64,000 bases of DNA, from positions 325,590,175-325,654,174 of the forward strand of contig NC_085136.1 in assembly GCF_035046485.1 (NCBI RefSeq), read 5' to 3'. Below, piece after piece: positions 10,701 to 22,700 of the stretch (position 1 is its first letter; the number at the start of each line of letters is the position of its first letter). The notes beneath the pieces are model-generated. The model was not told where the DNA came from. It did no database searches and saw nothing but the letters and a program-made list of their open reading frames with translations. Position numbers and translations under genes: made by a program. The stretch is from Aedes albopictus. Lineage: Eukaryota > Arthropoda > Insecta > Diptera > Culicidae.

Positions 10701-13700
10701 ATCCCAACATCGGTAACTTTACCAAAAAATACAAATAACACAAAACCATTCACCAAAACATAACATATGACAATTCCGCCACAAATGAACAATTTCGTTC
10801 ACCACCAAAAAAAATAACATTTCGTTATACCAAAACAAAAAGACAATTTCGTCAATGCAACATCGGCCAAAAAAGAACACTCTGATCACAACATAAATGG
10901 CAATTCTACCATAAAAGAACAATTCCGTTCTCCACAAAAATAACAATTTGTTATTACAACAACCTGAAAACCAAAAGGAAATAATTTCGGAATAACTCAA
11001 AAGAAATTACACTTTTATAATTATAACTTTTATGTGGAGAATGACAGCTTCTTATTTTTCACATTCATTGGGGCATCCTCCAATGTGAAGTGCTTGCACT
11101 ATATATAATTGCATGATCTTGGTTGTATAATTATAATGTTTTGCTTGATCAAATCACATTGGATGGACAGCCCACTGCTATCGGGCTTAGTACCGTGCTA
11201 CAATGAATGGAAACCATCATCATCATCATCAACTCAAAAGAAATTACACGTTCCTTGATCCTCGTCGCCACTTTTATATCCTTCTAAAGAAGAACATTTA
11301 GGTACTGTCATGAATAGTATTTCATGTAGGTAGATTTCCTATGCACACAATCATTAGGTAGACACTACAGTTCCGACTACGAACAACTCTTCTACATAAC
11401 GAAGGGGATGGTCACGAAGTACCTGCAAGTGCCGGACGAATCCGTCGGTGCCAAGAGCGAGAGAACAGTTGTGGAGTCCAAGAGCGAGCTGAAGGAGGCG
11501 GTTCGTGTACTGCTCGAAACGCAGCGGACCCTCCTTTCCAGCCAGGCTGTTGCTTCTACCAACATGGAAGAGTTGACCGAGCAGATTCGTCTCCAGAAAA
11601 TAGAGCCCATGGATACGCAGTTGCCGTCGTACAGTTTGCCCGTGTTCGTTCAGAGGTGACAGGAAGCAGTGGGCTTCTTTCAAAGACCTCTTCCTCAGCG
11701 GTGTCAACAGTAAGAACCTGACCAGCGCACTGAAGTTGCAAATACTGATGTCCCACCTGGAAGGTGACGCGAAAAGCCTGGTCAGCAGTTACTCCATCAC
11801 GGACGCAAACTATACACATGTGTGGGATACACTCGTCGAACACTTCGACAAGCCGAAGTTCACGGTTGCCGCCTTGGTTCAGGAGTTCTGCGAACAGCCG
11901 GCGATAAAGGGTTCGAATCTTGCCAGCCTGCGTAAGCTGGTGACTACATCGGATGAGGTGATTCGTCAACTCAGCGCTTTGGGGCCGGAATTCGAAACCA
12001 GAGATCCTTGGTTGAACTACATCGTTCTGAAGAAGCTGGACGATGGCCTCCGGTCTCAGTGGTCGCAGCACATCGTGGACAACGACGACCCGACGTTCGA
12101 CGACCTGCTCAAGTTTTTGAAACGGAAGTGTGAAGCATTGGAGACCTGCGCAGCGTTCGGTGGAAAACCCCTGGATTACGTCGTCAAGAAGGAGTTCAGT
12201 CGGGATGAACGGAAGCAGAACACAGTGAAGAAGGAAATCAAATCTTTCAACGCAGTGCAGCATCAATCGTGTCCAGTTTGTGCTGCCAGCCACAGGATTT
12301 ATGATTGCACCGTCTTCAAGGAGTCTTCGGTAAGTGAACGGCGGGAGCGAGTGCAGCAAGCAAGACTTTGTTTTAACTGCTTGAGGCCAAACCATTGCGC
12401 AAAATCCTGCCCATCGAAGTCGGTATGCCGAACGCCAAACTGTCAACAACGTCACCACACGATGCTGTGCAAAGCAAGCTGCGAGACGCCGACAATGACA
12501 GCACCGACACCATTGGAGAAAGCGTCGCCATCGTCGTCATCGCCATCGCCGTTGCCAACATAGAAATCGGATTCTGTAGCAGCCGACGTCAAACCAGCAG
12601 CGTCCTGCACAACGACTGTAAACAACAGCTCTTCGGTTGTCATCGGATTACTACCGACGGCTTTGGTAAGAATGAAGCGAGCGGACGGTCAGTGGAAGGA
12701 AGTGAGAGTGATGATCGATAGCGGTTCCCAAGCCTCCCTCATCACGGAGAATTGCGTGACCAGCATCGGACTTCAGCGAAGCAACGCCAATCTGGTTGTC
12801 ACCGGAATCGCAAGCTGCTCGTCGGAAACCACCAGAGGAGCCGTAAAATTGGAAATTTCGTCTCGATTCTGCTACAGCCCTGTAGTGAAGGTGAATGCGT
12901 ATGTGCTCTCCAAGTTTCCACAAATCGTACCGAACCAGCGACTGGATCGTGAACGTCTGAAATGTTTGGAGCCGTTGCAGCTAGCGGATCCAGATTTTGA
13001 CAAGCCCGGAAAGATCGATGTTATCCTTGGAGCTGATGTTTTCTTGGCAATTTTGGAGGACGGCAAAGTGAAAGACGACGCGGGACTTCCTGTGGCGATC
13101 AACTCTACGTTTGGATGGATCGTCGCCGGTCAAGTTTTCGATGCCAGCGAAGTCAACTGCAACACGGCCATTGTCAGTCTCAGCATGGACATGGACATCG
13201 ACAAGTCCCTCCGGAAGTTTTGGGAAGTGGAGGAGGTCAACCAACCGAAGCTGTTGACACAAGAGGAGCAGCAAGCAGTGAATATCTTCAACACCACACA
13301 CCAACGAGATGAATCCGGCAGATTCACAATACGCCTACCGTTCGATGCAGACAAGCCGGCGTTGGGTGAATCTCTGCCAGCGGCAGTTCAGCGATTGAAG
13401 GCTATGGAAAGAAGATTTGCAAGAGATCCTGAATTCAAGCGAATGTATGGCGATTTCATGGCCGAGTACTTGAACTTTGGCCACATGGAGCGTATTCCAG
13501 ACGACGAGGTGAACGTTGCACCCGAGAAATGCTTCTACCTCCCACATCACGGTGTCATGCGGCAGGAAAGCGTCACCACCAAGTTGCGAGTCGTTTTCGA
13601 CGGCTCTTGTCGATCATCGACTGGAATATCGTTGAATGAGAAGCTGCTGATCGGACCCAACGTCACTGAGGACCTGCCTGTCGTGCTGACCCGTTTTCGA

Positions 13701-16700
13701 AGTTACGCTTTCGCCTTCATGGCGGACGCGGAAAAAATGTACCGGCAGGTGAAGATACATCGAGACGACGTCGACTACCAGCGTATCGTATGGAGAGCGG
13801 ACCCCGATAAGCCCATCGAACACTACCGATTGCTGACAGTAACATACGGGACTTCTTGTGCGCCGTTTCTAGCCATCGAGTCGTTGCGACAAGCCGCCTG
13901 TGATTCTCGTACGCAGTATCCAAATGCAGCAGATCGTGTGCTGAAAAACTTTTATGTAGACGATTTTCTCTCTGGCGCTGCCACATTGGAGGACGCACTC
14001 GAATTGAAGGAGGACATCGATCAGGTTACATCGGGTGCAGGTTTTCATCTCCGGAAATGGTCGGCAAACGATCCACGGCTGTTGGAGGAGGATGCAAGCG
14101 ATGCCGCAGCGTCAGTCCCTGTGCATCTTCATCCAGAAGCGGATTCCGTGAAAGCACTGGGCATACACTGGTACCCAGTCACCGACTCGTTTGGGTACCG
14201 GATGAACTTTGACATCGACAAGCCAAACACGAAGCGCCAACTCCTATCGGATTCAGCCCGACTTTTCGATCCTTTGGGTTGGATCTCACCGATACTTGTT
14301 CGCATCAAGATCCTGTACCAAACACTGTGGCTGCAGGACTTGCATTGGGATGATCCGTTGCCGGTTGCGATCAATCAGGAATGGAACAAAATCAAGACAA
14401 GCTTGGCATCAATCGAGGATATCTGGAATCCAAGATGGATCGTGAATCATTTGGGAGCAGTGCATCTGCACGGCTTCGCCGACGCGTCAGAGTCGGCCTA
14501 TGCAGCAGTCGTCTACGCTAGATCCAAGGACAGGGACGGCAATGTGCGCATTTCGCTGGTCGCAAGCAAAACCAAGGTGGCTCCAATCCAGCAAGTGTCA
14601 CTTCCCCGGCTCGAGTTGAATGCAGCCGCCCTTCTTGTGGAGCTTATGAAGCAGATTCTCGAATCGTTGGACCACTTGGATGTGACATGCTACGTGTGGA
14701 CGGATTCTACTGTTGTGCTTGGGTGGCTGGCATCCCATCCGAAGAACTGGAAGACTTTCGTGGCAAATCGGACCTCAGCGATTTTGGATTTCTTGCCACG
14801 AAGTTCCTGGCACCACATTTCATCAAGCGAAAATCCGGCGGATTGTGCATCTCGAGGTGTGCTGCCAACGGAGCTGGTTGACCACAAATTGTGGTGGACT
14901 GGCCCATCTCTCCTGTACAGCACAGAGGACACCTGGAAAGAAAGCGCTGAATCGATCCCGTTTAAAGAAGACGTGACGGAGCAACGGAAGGTGGTCGCTG
15001 CAGCTACGGTTGCGACGAAACCTGAATCGAATTACGAAGTTGAAGAGTATCTCCTGAAACGGAACGGGTTACTGAAGGTTTCTCAACGAGTGTTGGCATG
15101 GGTCACAAGATTCAAGGCCAACTTACTATTATTGAATAATACGTCTGCTAGGTTTGGTAGTCTAATACTGAAAGAGGTTTATTGAACTAATCTAATCATG
15201 ACATACTACAATTCGATGGTTACTATTCTATCATCCCCCCTTAACCGAGAATTTCTCTAATTCCGAGGGTCTTCCTTCCATCTTCAAAGTTCTTCGTCGG
15301 TAGTGCCTTAGTGAGCATGTCCGCTGCTTGATACTCGGCACTAACATGTTCGAGATTAATGTATTTGTCTTCGATGTACTGCCTGACGAAATGATGCCGA
15401 ATATCAATATGTTTGCTTCTTGAAGAATAACCGATTTCTTTCTCCGCCAGGTGAACAGCACTCCGATTGTCGCAAAAAATGGGCACCGGTTCAGCACATC
15501 CGGACAGCTCCTCTCGAAAACCTCTCCACCAGATGGCTTCCTGCGTAGCAGCCGAAATCGCCATGTACTCGGCTTCCGTCGTCGAGAGAGCAACCGTCGT
15601 CTGCTTGCGACAGTTCCATGATATCGGCCCACCAGATTGCAGGAACACATATCCGGTGATGGACCGACGGGTGTCGGTGTCGTTTCCCCAGTCCGCATCA
15701 CAGTAGCCTACGAAGCTTCCGTTGCACCGTCCGTTGTACGTCAGCTTCATTTTCTTCGTGCCTTTTAGGTAGCGGAGGATTCGCTTCGCCGCAGTCCAGT
15801 GAGCTTTCCCCGGATCGTTGACGAAATGGCTTACGGCGTTAACAGCAAAGCTAATATCCGGCCGAGTGCCTTGGGCCAAATATTGCAGGCCGCCGACTAG
15901 TTCGCGGAAAGGAATCTTCTCCATCTGCTTCCGCTCTTCTTCCGACTTTGGACTCATTTGCTTCGTGAGCTTCTGTCCCGGGTCCGCTGGTGTGGTAACG
16001 GTGTTGCAGTCAGTCGCGCCGAACCGATCTAGGAGCTCGTTGATGTACTGCTCTTGGTCCAGCCTTACTACGCCGTCCTCTCTGGTTACACGAATTCCGA
16101 GAACTTTGTTGGCCAGTCCCAAGATGAAGGACCAAGATGAACTTCTTGGTAAGCTGCTTCTTCAAATTCTCCTCCCAGCGCGTGTTGTTCGAAAAGATGA
16201 GCAGGTCGTCCACATACACTGCTACTATCAGGATACTTGTGCCTTCGATCTTGTAGTAGACACAGGTGTCGTATCTGGACCGCTTCAACCCGATTCGCTT
16301 GAGCTCAGCATCCAGCTTCAGATTCCAGACCCTGCTGGCCTGTTTGAGGCCGTACAACGCCTTCTTCAACTTGCAGACTTTCGTTGGCGCCTTCTGGTCC
16401 ACGAACCCTTCTGGTTGCTCCATGAATATTTCCTCGTCCTCTAGGTCTCCCTGCAAGAACGCCGTCACGGCATCCATCTGCTGCACCTTCAAATTCATCC
16501 TGGCCGCCAGGGACATGAGGTAGCGAACGGTGGCGTATCGCACTACAGGTGCATAGGTCTCATTGTAGTCCACACCCTTAACTTGAGAGAAGCCCTTGAT
16601 TACCAGGCGGGCTTTGTATCTCTCCACCGTCCCATCGGAGTTGGTCTTCACCTTGTACACCCACTTCGACCGCAAGGCCTTTCGTCCGGCAGGTAGCTTC

Positions 16701-19700
16701 GTCAGCTCCCACGTGCAGTTCTTCTGTAGGGCGTCATACTCCGACTGCATGGCCTCCTTCCACCGGTCACTGTTTTCACCGGAAATCGCATCCTGGAACG
16801 TATTCGGCTCATTGAACACCACCGGATTGGCAGTATGGGGACCATCGTACTCTGGGTTCGGTTCTGAAAACTGTTGAGGATTTTTAGGGGCGGCACTGCA
16901 GTTCATAATAAAGTTTCGATACTTGCCTGGGGGCACGCGCTCCCGCTCACTGCGCCTTACCAACTTGCGTGGGTCCTCTGTTTGTGAGGGGAGCGCAACA
17001 GGCTGCGACTGCTGAACGGGCTGCTGCTCTTGAACATCGGTTTCTTCCCCCTCCGGGTCATCGTAATCGGACTCACTACTATCTTCATCATCGTCGTCTT
17101 GCACTCCGGGCACGTTCCGCTGATCTTGGTCTTGATCTTGGACGACTGGCTGAACGACCACATCAAGTGGAACATCTTCTATGGTCGCTTCTTCAAACTC
17201 AGGAATCTGGTTGATCGCACTTTCGTCCAGGAATATGACATCCCGGCTGACGATAACGTTCTTCACCTTCGGACTGTACACTCGGTACGTTTTGGAATTG
17301 CTGCTGTAGCCCATGAAAATTCCGGGCTCGGACTTGGGATCCCACTTCCTCCTCTTCTCTTTCGGCACGTGAAACATTACCTTGGATCCAAATACGCGCA
17401 GATGGGCTAGGTCCGGTCTTCGTCCGGTAAACGCTTCTTCTGGTGTCACCGGCAACCCTTTCGTTGGCGATCGGTTGATCACGTACGATGCCGTCGCAAC
17501 AGCTTCGGCCCAATAGCGCTTCTCCAATTTCGCGTCACACAGCATACTCCTCGCTTTCTCCACAATCGTCCGGTTCATACGCTCAGCTAATCCATTCTGT
17601 TCCGGGTTGTATGGAATGGACATCTCGTGCTGAATACCGGACTGCCGAAGAAACTGCTTCATAGGGTGATTCACATATTCGGTCCCATTGTCCGACCTGA
17701 ACCGCTTGATTTTCTGACCTGTCTGGTTCTCTGCGAAGCTCTTGAAGTCTTGAAACGCTTCTAATACTTCCCTTTTTGATTTCAGGAAATACACAAACGC
17801 CTTCCTACTTGCATCGTCAATAAACGTTAGGAAGTAGCGCCTTCCTCCAATCGATGTCGTCTCCATGGGTCCACAGAGATCGGAGTGTATCAACTCCAGC
17901 ACACGGTCTTCACGATGTCCCACGGATCGAAACGGCTGTCGTGGATGCTTGCCTTGTATGCAGGGGACACACTTCGTAAAGTTGGCCACGCTGAAGTCGA
18001 ATCCACTTGCCATGCCGCCTAATCGCTTCATGCAGCCAACGGACATATGGCACAACCTCCGCTGCCAAAGCTGGAAGTTGTTCTCCGCCTTGCAGGTCAT
18101 ATTCGCCGACGGACTGTGGGCTTTCCTCAACTTATACAAACCGCCGGACTCTTGTCCAACCGCAACTACTTCGTTCTTCGGACTGACGACCTTGCACGCT
18201 TCCTTCGTAAACGTCACGCTGTAACCGTTTTGGCACATTCTACTTACCGACAGCAAATTTACTGCCAGATCCGGTACGCACAGGACCTCGCTCATGGAAA
18301 TTTCGCAGGTTGTGGCTCCAACATCCGCCGACACGTTCACCAGTCCTTTGGCAACCACCGGCACCGTCGCATTGTTGGCCACGTTGACGCTTGACGAAAC
18401 ACTCACCGCATCCTCCAGAAGGTTTCTGTCCCGGCACAAATGAGCGGTTGCTCCGGAATCGAATATCCAATCTTCCTCTGCTGCCGCCGCGGCCATAGTG
18501 GACGGCTGGCTTGCATTGAGCGCCGCGAAAAATGCGGCATGCCCACTGTTCTTGCTGTACTTCTCCTTCTTCTTCTCGACGGCTTGACTGGAACACTGGG
18601 ATGCGAAGTGGCCCATTTTCTTGCACCGGTAGCACTTCACATTGGCTTTGTCGCTGCCGGCCTTCGGACCTTGCTTGGGCTTACTCAGGAACGCTTCTCC
18701 GCCTTGTTTCGTATCGCTTGAAACTTTCACGTCTTGAAGGATCTTCGCCTTGACGATGTCCGCTGTCAGCTTAATTCCGGATGACTCCAGGCCGAGGATC
18801 ATCGGGTCGTACTGTTTCGGCAGGCCTTTCATTAACAAACTGGCCAGCCAAGCGTCATCGACCTTGAATCCGACTTCCGCCAACTGATGACTAGTCGTGA
18901 ACAGCTCATTCACGTACTGCTGCGTCGTCTGGCAGATGATGTCCTCGTCGCGCTCAGCTCCAACCAGCCGGATTCCTGTGAGCCTCCTCAGCAGACCGAT
19001 CTTGCGTGTCGACCCACTGTGCTCGTACGTGTTCCGAAGGTTGTCCCACGCCTCTTTCGCATTCTTGGCATCCCGCACCAATCCGTATATGCTCGAATCG
19101 ATGCTGAGACATATAGTCGCCAGCGCTTGGTCGGAGATTTCATCGCTTACCGCCGGATCACCTTGAGCTTGCTCCTTCACTGCGCACCAGGTCCGCTCCT
19201 TGATTAGGACCATCTTGGTGGCGAAGGACCAAGAACTGTAGTTTTCCGATCCTCGCAGAACCTCTCGCACCGGTAGGGAAACCGATCCTCCTGGATGTCT
19301 TGACTGTCCACCTTGATTCGAGCCGGATCCAGGACCATTTCGGATTGCTTCAGGGTTTGACATTTCCAACGATGGGGCTTGAAAAAATTTTCTTCACTAA
19401 CAGAGCCGTATCCTTGGTAACGGCTAGGGCTCATAACCTATTGAATAATACGTCTGCTAGGTTTGGTAGTCTAATACTGAAAGAGGTTTATTGAACTAAT
19501 CTAATCATGACATACTACAATTCGATGGTTACTATTCTATCAACTATCGAAGCTGCGTGGCACCGAAAAGACTTCTGGACAACTGAAGGCAGTGGAAGTG
19601 TATGAAGCCAATCTACAATTGGCTCGCTTCGCTCAGCGTGAGGTGTTTGGCGAGGACATGAAGCATCTTCGAAAGCGTCTACCACTTTCAGCAAAGAGCC

Positions 19701-22700
19701 AAATCAAGTCGCTTTTCCCGTATATCGATGGGGATGGAACATTGCGCGTCGGGGGAAGGCTGCAAAACTCGGAGCTAGCATTCAACTTGAAGCATCCGGT
19801 TATTCTTCCCAAGTCGCATCGCTACACACACCTGTTGATATCAAGGTTGATATCGTTGTTGCACCAACAAAATCTGCACGCTGGTCCTACTTTGCTCATC
19901 GCGACGCTGAACCAATTCTACTGGGTGATCGGCTGCCAATCAGTGGTGCGGTCGGTGGTAAACAGCTGCGTACGCTGTGCACGCTGGAAGGCCAAAACAG
20001 CAAGTCAACTGATGGGGAGTTTGCCTGCGGTGCGAACTACTAGTGGCCGAGCTTTCGAAAACGTCGGCGTCGATTATGCTGGACCTGTCATAATAAAGGC
20101 CAGCCTACTGCGATCCGTTAAAACCGTGAAGAGCTACATAGCAGTTTTTGTATGCCTCGCAACAAAAGCTGTTCATCTGGAGGCTGCCACAGATTTATCA
20201 GCAAACACGTTCATCTCAGCTTTGAAACGTTTCTGTGCCCGGCATGGTTTGCCCAATCAACTGTGGTCAGATAACGGCACGAATTTTGTTGGTGCCGATC
20301 GCCAACTCAAGGAACTTCTGGCTTCAGCAACGTTCAACTCCGAAGTGAATCAGCACCTGAACAATTTGGGAATACAGTGGAACTTTATTACGCCGTCCGC
20401 CCCCCCACATGGGCGGTATTTGGGAAGGAGCAGTAAAAAGCATGAAGAAACACCTGCGCGTCGTGCTGGGAACCGCCGTGTTGAACTTCGAGGAGCTGTC
20501 AACTCGATTGACGCAGATTGAAGCATGCTTGAATTCACGGCCGCTGTGTGCCCTTTCCAGCTCCGTGGATTCGTGTGAAGCCTTAACACTAGGACACTTT
20601 ATCATCGGACAGCCACTGAACCTGGTGCCAGAACCAGGTGTATCTGATGTACCAACGAATCGCCTCGACAGATATCGTCAGCTACGGAAGATGACCGAAG
20701 ACTTTTGGGAACGCTTCAGGACGGAGTATATTGCAACGCTTCAACCCAGGACGAAATGGCAGAAGATCGGAGATAACCTGAGGATTGGAGATCTTGTTCT
20801 GGTTAAGAATGATAATACGCCACCGGCCCATTGGGAACTTGCTCGGGTGGTAGCTACTCATCCGGATCGGAGCGGTATCGTTCGGAACGTGAGCCTGCAG
20901 CGAGGCGAAACCATCTATCAAAGACCCGTCCATAAGCTGGTAGTTCTTCCTACTGATTGAGGCATACGCCTCAAGGCCGGGAGGATGTTTACGGTGTGAT
21001 GGAAACCGAGTTCAACCCTGACGGAGAGGGTTGCAGGATAGTTGCGGCAAGAGAGGGATTCTCATGAAGAGGAATTCAACCTATCATTCATATACCATGT
21101 CATTGATCCTTTGTTATAAGTATTCTTTCATTCGCAATAAAAGTAAGTTAGAGCAGACATCTTGGTTTGCGAGTTTTTATTTCATTTCGGTTGCGAAAGT
21201 TCTGAAAACTCCGGTTTCGCGGTATAAAACTTCGCGTTAGTTCTCGTTCGTCGTGCTTTGTCCACTTCCGCATCAATTCCGGTCGATAACAGGAGTTATC
21301 CCGAGAAAATCTCACAAAGAAATCCGAAAAGCAACTACGAGAAACAGCCTGTGAGAAACTCAGAAAGAAATCACTTCATGAGAAATATCAGCAATAAATC
21401 ATGCAGAAATCCCAGAAGCTTCTCCGGAATCAAATCCAGAAAATAAGAAGTGAAATTACAGGGTGAATTCAGAAATGAGAGATATCTCAGGATCAACACC
21501 GGAAGAAATCTTCTGTGAGAAGTCCCGGAAGAAACTCAGAAAAAAATCTCTTGTGACCACTAGCACTGAATCAAATTTCAATCATCCCGCAACGATAAAA
21601 ACAATGTCGCAACCTGCATTTGTTGCGACAATCCACCCAATGCAACATAAGTTTATCTCAACTGGAACAGAATGGGATAAATATCGTACACCACGAGTTA
21701 AGAGCTTTTGAGGTCTTGCATTGGGATTTTCGAGGGTTAACCTCGAGTCGGTAAACACTGCAACGTTGTTGAAGATCTACCATCAAACATTTTCAATTTT
21801 AAGTCAGTAATAACCGATTATTCGCAAGTTGAAAAGTGCGCAACAAATCTCTAGCTTCTGGTTTGTCATCAACAACAATTTTCGAGATCATGTCATTATC
21901 TGTTATACCAGTTGAAATAAAAAGTAATCGTCGTGTCTTCTTTGTTGCTTGCTATGTGCCTCTTTTGTTCGATATTTCTCTTTTCTGACAGTTCGAAACA
22001 ATTTCCGCAAGACTTTTGGGAATATCCCAGTTGAAACTCCAGTAGAAATCACGGGAGGAACTCTTGCAGAAAACACATGATAAACTTTTTAAGAAATCCT
22101 TGGAGAAGCTCTATCAGAAATCCCAGGAATAACGATCTTGTAGCAACTCTGGGAGAAAATCCGGCAAGATTTCCTGGGGAAGTCCCAGGGAGTTCTGGAA
22201 GCAATACCGGCAAAACCTCTGCAAGAAATTCTAGAAGGATATTATATAGGATCCCCGTGAAAAACTCCAGGAGAAATCGGTCGGAATTCAGGAATCCTGG
22301 AAGATGTGCAAGGAAGAATCCTGGAAAGAATTATTCAAATCTTGGACAAATGCTGGTAAAGACTCGAAAGAATTTCCGGAAGGAATTTTGATTTTCATTT
22401 TCATTTTGCAGCATTTGGTAAGGCAATGAGAGCGCAAGTCAGTCCAAAGCCGATGATAAGGAGGGGTAATGGCTGAATAGTCTTTGCTGACCACATAAAC
22501 GCCATGGGATAGGAAAAGGGCATTTTGGTGTGGAATTAGGGTGTTGATACAGACTTGACGATATCACTGCTATTCAGATTCAAAATATTTTTCAGGCTCA
22601 ATAGTGAATCGCATACCTTCCAAAACCAAAAAAAAACAATAATCCACAAAATGCCAAGCAAGTCACAGAAGCCAAAAGCGCCCGATTGTTTATTTTGTCA

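Larger units (their letters stand above)
10483..11369 (-). mobile_element. TRIM-like non-autonomous LTR element inside BEL gag
   Basis: 887 bp flanked by GTTCC (10478-10482 and 11370-11374), which interrupts the BEL Gag codons cleanly. Terminal direct repeats at 10483-10570 and 11272-11369 act as short LTRs; on the minus strand they start TGTAGTGTC. Next to the 5' LTR is a primer site TGGCGACGAGGATC (rc of 11258-11271), and before the 3' LTR a textbook polypurine tract AAAGGGGAAAGGAC. There is no coding capacity. The interior is an odd array of ACAATTTCG-type motifs plus a small retroposon. This is a typical terminal-repeat retrotransposon in miniature. Confidence 0.8.
10264..12563 (+). pseudogene. 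BEL Gag region, interrupted and frameshifted
   Basis: Begins at ATG 10264 with a helical, charged N-terminus. After 10482 the frame is split by the TRIM-like insertion and resumes at 11375, which restores S-D-Y-E-Q. A tandem 4-bp duplication of GTTC (11644-11651) shifts the frame just before the conserved GDRKQWASFKDLF block that opens the BEL Gag core. The frame then runs to a CCHC knuckle CFNCLRPNHCAKSC and a second Cys/His motif, and meets TAG at 12561. Downstream codons remain in the same frame and lead straight into the protease, so this TAG looks like a nonsense mutation rather than a true gag end. Function is lost. Confidence 0.85.
15130..19542 (-). mobile_element. Ty1/copia LTR retrotransposon 2, nested in BEL pol
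   Basis: 4413 bp with a perfect 5-bp target duplication ACTAT (15125-15129, 19543-19547). The 104-bp LTRs are identical by eye. A polypurine tract TTAAGGGGGGA abuts the 3' LTR, and a primer site GGTTATGAGCCCTAGCC follows the 5' LTR, again resembling the anticodon arm of tRNA-Met. It is distinct from copia 1 in LTR length and protein sequence. Confidence 0.93.
9919..21291 (+). mobile_element. BEL/Pao LTR retrotransposon carrying nested insertions
   Basis: Bounded by 306-bp LTRs (TGTTTACGG...AACA) and the perfect target duplication GGAGT (9914-9918, 21292-21296). The span is 11.4 kb, of which about 5.3 kb is younger insertion: the TRIM-like element at 10483-11369 and copia 2 at 15130-19542. 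The LTRs differ at two sites (one in TTTCG(T/G)TTGCG, one in TCGA(A/T)AACA), so it is recent but older than the copia elements. Gag-pol is broken at several points and the copy is dead. It is antisense to the host ZAD gene. Confidence 0.93.

Noticed and set aside
10719..11000. 93-codon minus-strand frame in the TRIM-like interior
   Set aside because: Low-complexity Phe/Cys/Trp sequence produced by repeated GAATTGTT motifs; no domain.
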